Assembly: GCF_029760855.1 (NCBI RefSeq)
Contig: NZ_SOSI01000004.1
Location: 124,001 to 188,000 of the forward strand
Reading direction: 5' to 3'
Length of the DNA stretch: 64,000 nucleotides
DNA from: Erythrobacter litoralis
GTDB lineage: Bacteria > Pseudomonadota > Alphaproteobacteria > Sphingomonadales > Sphingomonadaceae
Shown piece by piece: positions 55,901 through 64,000 of this stretch (position 1 is its first letter; the number at the start of each line of letters is the position of its first letter). A program made the translations under genes and the position numbers. Below the pieces are notes generated by a model. That model saw only the letters and a program-made list of their open reading frames with translations. It did no database searches and was not told where the DNA came from.

Positions 55901-57645
55901 GCAAGCGCATGTTCGACCTGCCGCGTTCGAGCTGGGAGGATTACGACGCCAGCCTGATCTCGCGCGGCGGCGGCGTGTTCCCGCGCGATGCGAAGAGCAT
56001 CAAGATCTCCAAGACCGCGCAGAAGGCCTTGGGTGTCGAGAAAGGCGAGTTCGAGCCCGAGGAACTGATCTCTGCCATCCTGAAGGCGCCGGTGGACCTG
56101 ATCTGGTTCGGCGGTATCGGCACCTACATCAAGGCGAGTGCTGAGAATAACGTGCAGGTCGGCGATCCCACCAACGATCCCCTGCGTGTCGATGCGAACG
56201 AGCTGCGGGCGAAAGCGATCGGAGAAGGTGCCAATCTCGGCGTGACGCAGGCCGGGCGCATCGAGTTCGCGCTCGACGGCGGGCGCATCAACACCGACTT
56301 CATCGACAACTCCGCCGGCGTCGATTGTTCGGACAACGAGGTCAACATCAAGATTGCGCTCGCCGCGGCGAAACGCGCGGGCAAGCTTTCCGAACCCAAG
56401 CGGGTCGAACTGCTCGAGGCGATGACCGACGAGGTGGCAGCGCTGGTTTTGGAGGACAACCGCTTGCAGGCGCTCGCTCTGTCCATCGCCGAGATCGGCG
56501 GCGCATCCGCGATGGCCTCGCAATTGCAGCTGATCGACACGCTGGAGGCGGGCGGTAATCTGGACCGCCGGACCGAAGGGCTCGCCGAAAGCCAGGCGTT
56601 GCAACGCCGTGCGACGGACGGTGCAGGCCTCACGCGGCCGGAACTCGCCGTCCTGCTTTCCTCAACCAAACTCGTTTTGCAGGATGCCATCGAGCGTAGC
56701 ACCTTGCCTGACGATGCGCTGCTCGAAGCGACGCTTATGCGCAGCTTCCCCGAACCGATGCGGGAAAAGTTCAAGCAGCAGATCGAAAACCACCGCCTAC
56801 GCCGCGAAATTATCGCGACAAAGCTGGCGAACCTGATGGTCAACCGACTCGGCATGGTGCACCCGTTCGAACTGGCGGAGGAAGAAGGTGTCGAACTGGC
56901 GGAAGTCGCCTCGGCTTTCGTCGCCGTGGCGCACTTGTTCGATCTTGGCGCACTATGGCACGATCTCGATACCGCGAAGATCGATGAGAAGGCCCGGCTC
57001 CTCATGTTCGACCGATTGGCGGCAGCGATCGGCAATTTGATGTCCGACGTGCTACGCAGCGCCGGCGGACGTGTCGATCCGAGTGCGCTGGTCGGCGATC
57101 TTGGAAAGAACGTTGCCCTGCTGGGCCAGTCGACCGGCGAACTGCTCAGCAGCGAGATCAAGGCGCAATCCGGCCGTCTGCGCGAAAGCTTCGTCGATGC
57201 AGGCGCGACAGACGCGCTGGCCGGCAAGGTCGCGCATCTGTTCGATCTCGATGGTTCGGTCGGCCTCGCCCGGCTGGCCAGCGATACTGGAATCGATGCG
57301 GAAGCGCTGACTTGCGCCTTCTCCCTTATCGGCGGCGAACTCGGCATCGACTGGGCGCAGAGCACGGCGGCGCTGATGAACCCGTCCGACGTGTGGGAGC
57401 GCTTGCTCGTGTCGGGTCTTGCGCGCGATTTCCAGCAGATGCGCCTCGAATTGCTGCGCCGCTTGGCACGCCGGAAGAACGCGAAAAGCGATATAAACGG
57501 TGTTATCGTCCACTGGCTCGACGATCACGAACTGGCTGTGAAGCAGTTCCGTCAGATAGTCGGCAGGGCTCAAGCGCAGACGCCGATCGCGCCCGCCATG
57601 CTTGCGCAGGTGGCCAGCATGGCGCGCAACCTCCTGATGCGGTGA
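52948..57645 (+). CDS. NAD-specific glutamate dehydrogenase, large (180-kDa type)
   Basis: 1565 residues, the size of the GDH-180 class. The N-terminal half carries ACT-like regulatory segments ([28 protein letters not shown]-like [11 protein letters not shown]). The catalytic core lies near residue 760-1150: [66 protein letters not shown] and [20 protein letters not shown]. It deaminates glutamate to 2-oxoglutarate with NAD, so it is catabolic and opposes GltBD. It is monocistronic, with a 135-bp leader region that shows no obvious element. Confidence 0.96.
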   Translation: [1565 protein letters not shown]

Positions 57646-57697
57646 GACAGTCTGTGCGGCTTGACGCACAAGCCCATAACCGTCAGCCGTGGCGTCC

Positions 57698-58924
57698 ATG
57701 AAGCACTATGATGTCGTCATCGTGGGTTCGGGCCATGGCGGTGCGCAGGCGGCCATCGCCTTGCGCCAGGCGGGTCATGCCGAACCCATCCTGATGGTCA
57801 GCCGCGATCGCAATCCGCCCTACGAGCGCCCGCCGCTGTCGAAAGAATATCTCGCAGGCGAGAAGCCGTTCGAGCGCATCATGCTACGGCCCGAAGCATT
57901 CTGGGCCGAGCGCGACGTCGAATTGCGGCTCGGCTGCAACGCGAACGAGGTCGATGCCGAGGCGCATTCGATCCGGCTGAGCGACGGGGAGAGTATCAGC
58001 TATCGCAAACTGATCTGGGCCGCGGGCGGCGATCCGCGCCGCCTGTCATGTAGTGGGGCGGATTATGCCGGCATCCACACCATCCGCAGCCGCCGGGACG
58101 TCGACGCTCTACGCACCGAAATCGAAGGAGGCGCGCGCCGCGCGGTAATCGTCGGCGCGGGTTATATCGGGCTCGAAGCTGCCGCATCGCTGCGCACGCT
58201 CGGCTGCGAGGTCACGGTCGTGGAGATGCTCGACCGGGTGATGGCGCGCGTGGCGGGAGAGGAACTCTCCGCCTTCTACGCCGCCGAACACAGGGCGCAC
58301 GGAGTCGATCTCAGGTTCGAAACCGCCGTCGAGAAGATCGAGGGCGAGAACGACCGGATCGCAGGCGCCGTCCTTTCCACCGGAGAGACGCTGCCGTGCG
58401 ACGTTGCCATCGTCGGCATCGGAATCGTACCCTCGGTCGGCCCGCTGATCGCGGCAGGCGCGGCGGGCAGCAACGGGGTGGACGTCGACGAATACTGCCG
58501 CACCTCGCTCGACGATATTTACGCCATCGGTGACTGCGCCGCGCACGCCAACCCCTATGCCGAGAAGTCGGTGATCCGCCTGGAATCGGTGCAGAACGCC
58601 AACGACATGGCGAATAACGCCGCCCGCGCGATCATGGGCGACAAGCGGGAATACGACGCGGTGCCGTGGTTCTGGTCGAACCAGTACGACCTGCGCCTGC
58701 AGACGGTCGGCATATCCACCGGGCACGACGACGCCGTGCTGCGCGGCAATCCCGCAGCACGAAAATTCAGCGTGATGTATTTACGCGAAGGGCGGGTCAT
58801 CGCGCTCGATTGCGTGAACAACACCCGCGATTATGCGCAAGGGCGCAAATTGGTCGAGGCGCGCGCGGTAATCGGTCGCGAGCGATTGGCCGATCTGGGT
58901 ACGCCGCTCAAAGAGATGGTCTGA
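57698..58924 (+). CDS. FAD-dependent ferredoxin reductase (putidaredoxin-reductase type)
   Basis: 408 residues. The FAD motif is [19 protein letters not shown], with [16 protein letters not shown] after it. The NAD motif is [18 protein letters not shown], and [13 protein letters not shown] binds FAD. This is the class that feeds electrons through a [2Fe-2S] ferredoxin to P450s or dioxygenases. No ferredoxin gene is adjacent, but a CYP153-like P450 lies 3.4 kb downstream. The ATG at 57698 is preferred over GTG 57689. Its 3' end overlaps the convergent queG by 17 bp. Confidence 0.88.
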   Translation: MKHYDVVIVGSGHGGAQAAIALRQAGHAEPILMVSRDRNPPYERPPLSKEYLAGEKPFERIMLRPEAFWAERDVELRLGCNANEVDAEAHSIRLSDGESISYRKLIWAAGGDPRRLSCSGADYAGIHTIRSRRDVDALRTEIEGGARRAVIVGAGYIGLEAAASLRTLGCEVTVVEMLDRVMARVAGEELSAFYAAEHRAHGVDLRFETAVEKIEGENDRIAGAVLSTGETLPCDVAIVGIGIVPSVGPLIAAGAAGSNGVDVDEYCRTSLDDIYAIGDCAAHANPYAEKSVIRLESVQNANDMANNAARAIMGDKREYDAVPWFWSNQYDLRLQTVGISTGHDDAVLRGNPAARKFSVMYLREGRVIALDCVNNTRDYAQGRKLVEARAVIGRERLADLGTPLKEMV

Positions 58925-59966
58925 GCCGGCCGGCAGCCCAATCCGCCGCCTCCGCCACCACTGCATCGGGATCCCCTCGCAGACGCTCGACCGCGCCGAC
59001 CAACTCCGTCGAACGGCTGTTCCCCGCCGCATACAGGCAATTGCGTACGAACCGGTCGCGCCCGATCCGCTTGATCGGCGAACCGGAGAAGAATTGCCGG
59101 AACCCCGCATCGTCGAAAGCGAGGAACTGCGCGAGACGCGGTGCGGTCAATTCTTTGCGCGGAGCCAGCTTCATGTTCCGGTGCGCCGTATCGGCGAACT
59201 TGTTCCACGGACATACCGCGAGGCAATCGTCGCAACCATAAATGCGATTGCCGAGCGCAGCGCGAAATTCCTCCGGCACCGGGCCCTTGTGCTCGATGGT
59301 CAGGTACGAAATGCAGCGCCGCGCATCGAGCTTATAGGGCGTGGGAAAGGCATCGGTGGGGCACGCATCCTGGCACTTGTGGCACGATCCGCACCGGTCG
59401 GCATGCGGCGCGTCGGGCGCGAATTCTAGCGTGGTGTAGATCGCGCCGAGGAACAGCCAGCTGCCATGCACCGTGCTGACGAGATTGGTATGCTTGCCCT
59501 GCCAGCCGATCCCTGCCGCCTCACCCAAAGGCTTCTCCATCACCGGCGCGGTGTCGACGAATACCTTGAGCTCGCTCTCCGGTTCGCGCGCGATCAGCCA
59601 GCGGGCGAGCGCCTTCAGCGCCTTTTTCACGACATCGTGATAATCGCGGCCCTGCGCATAGACCGAAATGCGTGCAGCCTCCGGATCGCCTTCCAGCGCC
59701 AGCGGATCGACATCCGGTGCATAGCTCATGCCGAGCGCGATCACACTGCGGGCCTCCGGCCACAGGCCTTGCGGCGAGACGCGCTGGCTTTTGCGCGCTT
59801 CCATCCATTCCATCGACCCGTGCGCGCCTTCGCCGAGCCATTGCTCCAGCCGCTCCGCGCGCACGGGATCGCCGCGAGCATCGGTGAAGCCGCACGCCGC
59901 GAAGCGCAGCGCCGCCGCCTCTTCGCGCAGCGCCTCCTGCAAATCCGGTGAAGCCGGCTTAACCAA
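58908..59966 (-). CDS. queG: Epoxyqueuosine reductase
   Basis: 352 residues. Two 4Fe-4S clusters: [16 protein letters not shown] and [13 protein letters not shown]. The cobalamin-binding N-terminal domain includes [12 protein letters not shown] and [12 protein letters not shown]. It reduces epoxyqueuosine to queuosine in tRNA, using cobalamin. The start is TTG at 59966. The gene diverges from the ABC exporter with a 45-bp gap, and its stop lies inside the last codons of the ferredoxin reductase gene. Confidence 0.95.
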   Translation of the reverse strand: MVKPASPDLQEALREEAAALRFAACGFTDARGDPVRAERLEQWLGEGAHGSMEWMEARKSQRVSPQGLWPEARSVIALGMSYAPDVDPLALEGDPEAARISVYAQGRDYHDVVKKALKALARWLIAREPESELKVFVDTAPVMEKPLGEAAGIGWQGKHTNLVSTVHGSWLFLGAIYTTLEFAPDAPHADRCGSCHKCQDACPTDAFPTPYKLDARRCISYLTIEHKGPVPEEFRAALGNRIYGCDDCLAVCPWNKFADTAHRNMKLAPRKELTAPRLAQFLAFDDAGFRQFFSGSPIKRIGRDRFVRNCLYAAGNSRSTELVGAVERLRGDPDAVVAEAADWAAGRLRPSL

Positions 59967-60011
59967 TTCTGCTGTTGCTCCTCTTCATCCTCACGGCGTA
60001 TCGCGCGCACC

Positions 60012-61010
60012 ATGCTTACCGAGGCCCACGCCATCCCGCCAGCATCGCGCACCAGCCAAGGGCCGCTGGCGATCGAAGCGCGCGGCCTCGTGAAACGGTT
60101 CGACGAGACACTGGCCGTGGACGGGGTGGATATTTCCGTCCCCGAAGGTGCGATCTACGGCATTCTCGGCCCAAATGGCGCGGGCAAGACGACGACGCTG
60201 CGCATGCTGCTCGGCATTATCGACCCGGACGAAGGGTTGCGCCGAGTGTTCGGCCACGACCGGCCGCAGGAGATTGCCCGTCTGATCGGCTATCTGCCCG
60301 AAGAGCGCGGCCTCTATCCCTCGATGCGATGCGACGAGGCGATCGCTTTCATGGGTGCACTGCGCGGCGTGCCAATCGGGGAAGGTAAGCGCAGAGGGCG
60401 CGAACTGCTCGAAGAACACGGCCTTGGCCATGCGGTGGAGAAGAAGATCCGCGCATTGTCCAAGGGCATGGCGCAGACGGTGCAGTTGCTCGGCACGCTG
60501 GTCCATCGCCCCAAGTTGGTCGTGTTCGACGAGCCGTTCAGCGGTCTCGACGCGCTCAACCAGGGCAAGCTCGAACGCATGATCCGGCGGTTGGCGGAGG
60601 ACGGGACCACGGTGATCTTCTCGACCCACGTGATCCACCATGCCGAACGCCTGTGCAACGACGTCGCCATCATCGCGAGCGGAAAGGTGCCTTATGCCGG
60701 ATCGGTCGATGCGGCGCGCGACCGGATACCGGCGCAGGTCCGGCTGGAAACGCGGCGCGGCGACGGCGAATGGCTGCGCGCCCTGCCGCCCAGCACCGAG
60801 CGCGAGAGCAAAGCCGGGGGCGGGCATTTCTGGTATTTCCCTCTCCCCGAGACCGGGATCGAAGCGTTGATGCGCGACCTGATCGAAGGCGAGGCGGGCG
60901 TGCTGTCCTTCTCGGTCGAGCGGGCGGGGCTGCACGATGCCTTCGTCGAAATCGCCGGCGAGGCGGCGGCGCGCGCACTTGAGGCGGATGCGCAGGGAGC
61001 GGCAGCATGA
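60012..61010 (+). CDS. ABC-2 exporter ATP-binding protein (NatA type)
   Basis: 332 residues. Walker A is GPNGAGKTTTLRML, the Q-loop region is YLPEERGLYPSM, the signature is LSKGMAQTVQL, Walker B is LVVFDEPFSGLD and the H-loop is STHVIHHAERL. A C-terminal domain of about 100 residues (NatA/DUF4162-like) follows. YLPEERGLYP is typical of NatA-like drug or sodium exporters. It overlaps the permease gene by 4 bp. Confidence 0.9.
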   Translation: MLTEAHAIPPASRTSQGPLAIEARGLVKRFDETLAVDGVDISVPEGAIYGILGPNGAGKTTTLRMLLGIIDPDEGLRRVFGHDRPQEIARLIGYLPEERGLYPSMRCDEAIAFMGALRGVPIGEGKRRGRELLEEHGLGHAVEKKIRALSKGMAQTVQLLGTLVHRPKLVVFDEPFSGLDALNQGKLERMIRRLAEDGTTVIFSTHVIHHAERLCNDVAIIASGKVPYAGSVDAARDRIPAQVRLETRRGDGEWLRALPPSTERESKAGGGHFWYFPLPETGIEALMRDLIEGEAGVLSFSVERAGLHDAFVEIAGEAAARALEADAQGAAA

Positions 61011-62200
61011 TGCATGAAACCGCCCGCCTCGGTCTGTGGCATGCCGCCTATGTCATGGCGCGGCGCGATTTTCGCGCGATCCTGTTTTCCAAGGCCTTCG
61101 TACTGTTCCTCTTGGGCCCGCTTTTCTTCATCGGGATCAGCCTCGTCGCCGGAACGCTCGGCGCCCGGGCAGCGGAGAGTGCCGCCCCCGCCCGCCTCGC
61201 CGTTGCCTTGCCGCAAGCCGAAGCTGCTGCATTCGAGCGCGCCTATGCCTATCTCGATCGGGCGGTAAACCTGCCGCCCATGCGCGCCGTGCCCGTCGAT
61301 AGCGCGCATGACAGCACCCGGCTGCTTGCCGATCCCGCGGCCAATTTTGGCGCCGTGGTGACAGGATCGCTTGCCGCCCCACGGCTGATCGGAACCGAAG
61401 AACGGCTCGAAAGCTGGCGCGGCGAGGTCGCATTGATCGTCGCCGAGGCGCAAGGCGGCGGCAGCGGCGCGATCCCCGACATCGCGCTCGAACCGACCAA
61501 AACCAGCGTCGCCACCCAGCGCAGCGCGCGCGTCGCCACCGCGACCGGGGCGATCACACTCCTGTTCCTCCTGACCATGCTGCTCGCAGGGATGGTCCTC
61601 TCCAACCTGGTCGAGGAAAAGGCGAACAAGATCATCGAGATCCTGGCCGCGGCCATTCCGATGGATGCTGTGTTTTTGGGGAAGCTCCTCGCCATGCTGG
61701 CGCTGAGTTTCGTGGGCATCGCGGTATGGGGATCGCTTGTTCTGGTGGGCGTTGCCGTCGGCGGCGCCGCGCTCCCGGCCCTGCCCGTTCCGGCGGTCGG
61801 CTGGCCGCTATTCGTGCTGGTATTCGTGCTCTATTTCTCGATGGCCTACCTCTTGATCGGCTCGGTCTTCCTGACGATCGGCTCGATGGCGCCGACGGTG
61901 CGGGACGTGCAGACCATCTCCATGCCGGCCACGATCATGCAGCTCGCCGTGTTCTTCCTCGCCACATTCGCGATGAACTCGCCCGGCTCGCCGGTCGAGC
62001 TGTTCGCGGCGATCTTTCCGCTGTCCTCGCCTTACGCGATGGTTGCCCGGGCTGCGCAATCTATGGCGATGTGGCCGCATCTTGCCGCGCTCGTATGGCA
62101 GGCGATCTGGGTCGCGCTGTTCGTGAGGAGCGGTGCGACGCTGTTCCGCCGCAAGGTCATGAAGTCCGGCCCGTCGAAGCGAGCTACTAAAGCGGCTTGA
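61007..62200 (+). CDS. ABC-2 exporter permease (NatB type)
   Basis: 397 residues. It has a basic N-terminus, TM1 at about 30-50 (AFVLFLLGPLFFIGISLVAG), a large extracytoplasmic domain (about 52-180) and five C-terminal helices (AITLLFLLTMLLAGMVLSNL, ILAAAIPMDAVFLGKLLAML). This is the NatB/YhaP-type layout. With the ATPase it forms an exporter, perhaps for sodium ions, drugs or peptides; the substrate is not predictable. ATG at 61007 overlaps the ATPase stop. Confidence 0.88.
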   Translation: MMHETARLGLWHAAYVMARRDFRAILFSKAFVLFLLGPLFFIGISLVAGTLGARAAESAAPARLAVALPQAEAAAFERAYAYLDRAVNLPPMRAVPVDSAHDSTRLLADPAANFGAVVTGSLAAPRLIGTEERLESWRGEVALIVAEAQGGGSGAIPDIALEPTKTSVATQRSARVATATGAITLLFLLTMLLAGMVLSNLVEEKANKIIEILAAAIPMDAVFLGKLLAMLALSFVGIAVWGSLVLVGVAVGGAALPALPVPAVGWPLFVLVFVLYFSMAYLLIGSVFLTIGSMAPTVRDVQTISMPATIMQLAVFFLATFAMNSPGSPVELFAAIFPLSSPYAMVARAAQSMAMWPHLAALVWQAIWVALFVRSGATLFRRKVMKSGPSKRATKAA

Positions 62201-62232
62201 GCATCCGATCGGTTCGGATTTGCAACCGGACC

Positions 62233-62260
62233 TTGACTCGCGCGGCGCATCGCGCAGGAT
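62233..62260 (+). promoter_or_regulatory. Possible promoter for the P450 gene
   Basis: TTGACT (62233-62238) and CAGGAT (62255-62260) are separated by 16 bases. The -35 is good, the -10 partial. The predicted start lies about 40 bases before the P450 ATG, which has AAGGAGAG as ribosome binding site. Confidence 0.35.
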
Positions 62261-62306
62261 GCGTTCCAAAGGCCCGCGAGAGACGGGCTTCTCAAGGAGA
62301 GACACG

Positions 62307-63626
62307 ATGGCCACCCTCGCCCAGCGTCCCGAATGCCGGACCGAGCCGACCGCATACGATGCACTGAAACGCCATTTCGCGGAACATCCCGAATCGCATC
62401 TGGTGCATCCGAACAAGTGGGACGTCAGCCGGTCCGACATCTATGCGGAAGATAGATGGCAGCCGATCTTCCGCGAAATGCGCGAGGCGGGGCCGCTCCA
62501 TTATATCGAGGAAAGCCCGTTCGGCCCTTATTGGGCGGTGGTGCAGCACAAGGCGATCCAGCATATCGAGGCGTTGCCCGAACTGTTCTCCTCGAGCTGG
62601 GAGCATGGTGGAATTACTATCCTCGACCGGCGGGACGACGTGCCGGAAGAAGAACGGCTCGAACTGCCGATGTTCATCGCCATGGACAGACCCAAACATA
62701 CCGGCCAGCGCCGCACCGTCGCGCCGAAATTCACGCCCTCGGCGATGACCGACATGGAAAGCGAAATTCGCGCGCGGACCGGCGAGGTACTCGACCGTCT
62801 GCCGCGCGGCGAGACCTTCGACTGGGTCGATACCGTTTCGATCGAGTTGACCACGGGCATGCTCGCCATCCTGTTCGGCTTTCCCTGGGAAGACCGCCGC
62901 CTGCTTACCTTCTGGTCCGATTGGGCGGGCGATACCGAACTCGCCAGCGTGCGCGATCTCGACGATACGCGGCGCGGAATGCTGCACGAGATGGCTGGCT
63001 ATTTCATGTCGCTCTGGGGCGAGCGCGCGCAGCAGGACCCGACCGGCGATCTCATTTCGATGATGATCCATTCCGACGCGATGAACCAGCAGAGCCCGCA
63101 GGAATTCATGGGCAATCTCGTCCTCCTGATCGTCGGAGGGAACGACACGACCCGCAATACGATGAGCGGCATCGTCCACGCGTTCGACAGATTCCCCGAT
63201 CAGCGCAAGCTGTTCGAGACGCGGCCCGATCTGATCCCGAACGCGGTGCAGGAATGTATCCGCTACCAGACCCCACTCGCCCATATGCGGCGCACTTGTA
63301 CCGAGGATACGGAGCAGTTCGGGCAGCAGATCAAGGCAGGCGACAAGGTCGTGCTGTGGTACCTTTCGGCCAATCGCGACGAGCAGGTGTTCGACAATCC
63401 CGACAAACTCGATATCGAGCGCGAAAATGCGCGTCGCCACCTCGCCTTCGGTTACGGTATCCATCGCTGCGTCGGGGCACGGCTGGCGGAACTGCAGTTG
63501 AAGATCCTGCTGGAGGAAATGCATTCCCGGCGCATGCGCGTACACGTCGCCGGCGATGTCGAACGGGTGCGCGCGAATTTCGTCCACGGGTTCCGCAAGC
63601 TCGAAGTCGAGGTGACCGAATTCTAA
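62307..63626 (+). CDS. Cytochrome P450, CYP153-like
   Basis: 439 residues. The haem-thiolate loop HLAFGYGIHRCVGARLAEL has Cys388, the I-helix is LLIVGGNDTTRNTMSG and the ExxR helix is in QECIRYQTPLAHMRRT. FGPYWAVVQHK, GGITILDRR, LPMFIAMDRPKHTGQRRTV and IELTTGMLAILFGFPW match the CYP153 alkane/fatty-acid hydroxylases I know (CYP153A). These soluble enzymes hydroxylate terminal carbons with electrons from a ferredoxin and its reductase. The reductase candidate is at 57.7 kb; no ferredoxin gene is seen. The ATG at 62307 follows AAGGAGAGACACG. Confidence 0.92.
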   Translation: MATLAQRPECRTEPTAYDALKRHFAEHPESHLVHPNKWDVSRSDIYAEDRWQPIFREMREAGPLHYIEESPFGPYWAVVQHKAIQHIEALPELFSSSWEHGGITILDRRDDVPEEERLELPMFIAMDRPKHTGQRRTVAPKFTPSAMTDMESEIRARTGEVLDRLPRGETFDWVDTVSIELTTGMLAILFGFPWEDRRLLTFWSDWAGDTELASVRDLDDTRRGMLHEMAGYFMSLWGERAQQDPTGDLISMMIHSDAMNQQSPQEFMGNLVLLIVGGNDTTRNTMSGIVHAFDRFPDQRKLFETRPDLIPNAVQECIRYQTPLAHMRRTCTEDTEQFGQQIKAGDKVVLWYLSANRDEQVFDNPDKLDIERENARRHLAFGYGIHRCVGARLAELQLKILLEEMHSRRMRVHVAGDVERVRANFVHGFRKLEVEVTEF

Positions 63627-63661
63627 GCGGCGGTTCAGGCAGAATGCGCTAAGGTTTTATC

Positions 63662-64000
63662 ATGACCGACATCAAACCGTCTCGCCGCTCGCTTCTCACC
63701 TGGCTCGGTGCCGGAACCGGCTTCGCCGTTCTGGCGGGCTGCGGTTCGAACAAGGCCGAGGCCAAGAGCTTCCCCGTCTCGATGAGCGAGGCGCAATGGA
63801 AGCAGAAACTGACCGCGGCCGAGTTTCGCGTACTGCGCAAGGAGGGCACGGAACGCCCTTACACTTCACCGCTCAACAAGGAGAACCGGGCGGGTACGTT
63901 CACCTGTGCCGGCTGCGCCAACCCGGTCTATTCGTCCAAGACGAAGTACGATTCCGGAACCGGCTGGCCGAGCTTCTGGCAAGCCATTTCGGGCGGCGTC
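63662..64000 (+). CDS. msrB: Exported methionine-R-sulfoxide reductase (partial, 3' end outside)
   Basis: The first 113 codons are in the window. The N-terminus SRRSLLTWLGAGTGFAVLAGC combines a twin-arginine motif (Arg8-Arg9) with a lipobox (LAGC, Cys27), so the protein is likely a Tat-exported lipoprotein. The MsrB domain starts near residue 44 with WKQKLTAAEFRVLRKEGTER; the zinc Cys pair CAGC is in FTCAGCANPVY, and the substrate block is SGTGWPSFW. The catalytic Cys lies beyond the window. It would repair oxidised methionine in periplasmic proteins. It follows the P450 gene by 35 bp. Confidence 0.9.
   Translation, partial: MTDIKPSRRSLLTWLGAGTGFAVLAGCGSNKAEAKSFPVSMSEAQWKQKLTAAEFRVLRKEGTERPYTSPLNKENRAGTFTCAGCANPVYSSKTKYDSGTGWPSFWQAISGGV

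Noticed and set aside
52993..56604. A 1203-codon open frame antisense to the NAD glutamate dehydrogenase
   Set aside because: The sense strand encodes a clearly recognisable enzyme over the same span. Long antisense frames are expected in high-GC DNA; the translation shows no domain.

Overview
The window is a high-GC, tightly packed piece of chromosome from an alphaproteobacterium, most probably order Sphingomonadales (Erythrobacter/Sphingomonas relatives). This rests on gene content and order: ftsEX-ydcF-plsC, metX-metW opposite hisC-tyrA, lptE-holA downstream of leuS, a 180-kDa-type NAD glutamate dehydrogenase, a CYP153-like P450, DUF3576, DUF4019 and DUF455 proteins, and a short palindromic repeat of a kind I associate with sphingomonads. 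The assignment is from memory, not from a search. I see no rRNA, tRNA, CRISPR array, insertion sequence, prophage or plasmid feature. The region reads as core chromosome.

Layout. 1-2.2 kb: the end of ftsE, then ftsX, a YdcF-like protein and plsC (division and envelope). 2.2-6.0 kb: amino-acid synthesis, with tyrA-hisC on the minus strand facing away from metX-metW. 6.0-9.6 kb, minus strand: a DUF4126 membrane protein, a catalase-family protein, and a MaoC-thiolase pair closed by a terminator. 9.8-16.9 kb: an acidic membrane protein of unknown function, then gltBD. 16.9-19.8 kb, minus strand: a 57-residue membrane protein, a glycosyltransferase-metallophosphoesterase pair and ung. 19.9-21.7 kb: rnd, lptC, lptA. 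21.8-26.3 kb, minus strand: DUF3576-leuS-lptE-holA. 26.6-29.7 kb: a secreted protein, phbB, a membrane-tethered HTH regulator, a ribbon-helix-helix protein and a small anchored protein. 29.7-31.0 kb: murA. 31.1-35.9 kb: the galU-glnE-bcp-DUF455 operon. 36-42.3 kb: an M23 peptidase, an acyl-CoA synthetase, yqiJ-flotillin and agmatine deiminase. 42.3-47.8 kb, minus strand: a TauE-like permease, a phosphoesterase, thrS with its leader, and phoD. 48-58.9 kb: a five-gene run (YjgN-like, M48 peptidase, hydrolase, TPR, luciferase-like), the large glutamate dehydrogenase and a ferredoxin reductase. 58.9-64 kb: queG, an ABC-2 exporter, a CYP153-type P450 and the start of an exported MsrB.

The genes form several functional sets. 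Envelope building uses ftsEX, plsC, murA, galU, lptA/C/E and the M23 and M48 peptidases. Nitrogen and glutamate flow uses gltBD, glnE and the NAD glutamate dehydrogenase. Methionine and aromatic synthesis uses metXW and hisC-tyrA.

The most striking unexplained signal is upstream of thrS. A probably leaderless 22-codon reading frame with 7 Thr codons sits between a good promoter and a set of mutually exclusive hairpins. This is the architecture of a ribosome-mediated attenuator that would sense charged tRNA-Thr in front of the threonyl-tRNA synthetase gene. Other points worth attention are a phoD gene whose Tat signal is encoded in frame but without an ATG/GTG/TTG start, a HTH-TM-DUF4019 regulator beside paired inverted repeats, and a repeat hairpin placed in the hisC/metX divergent promoter region.
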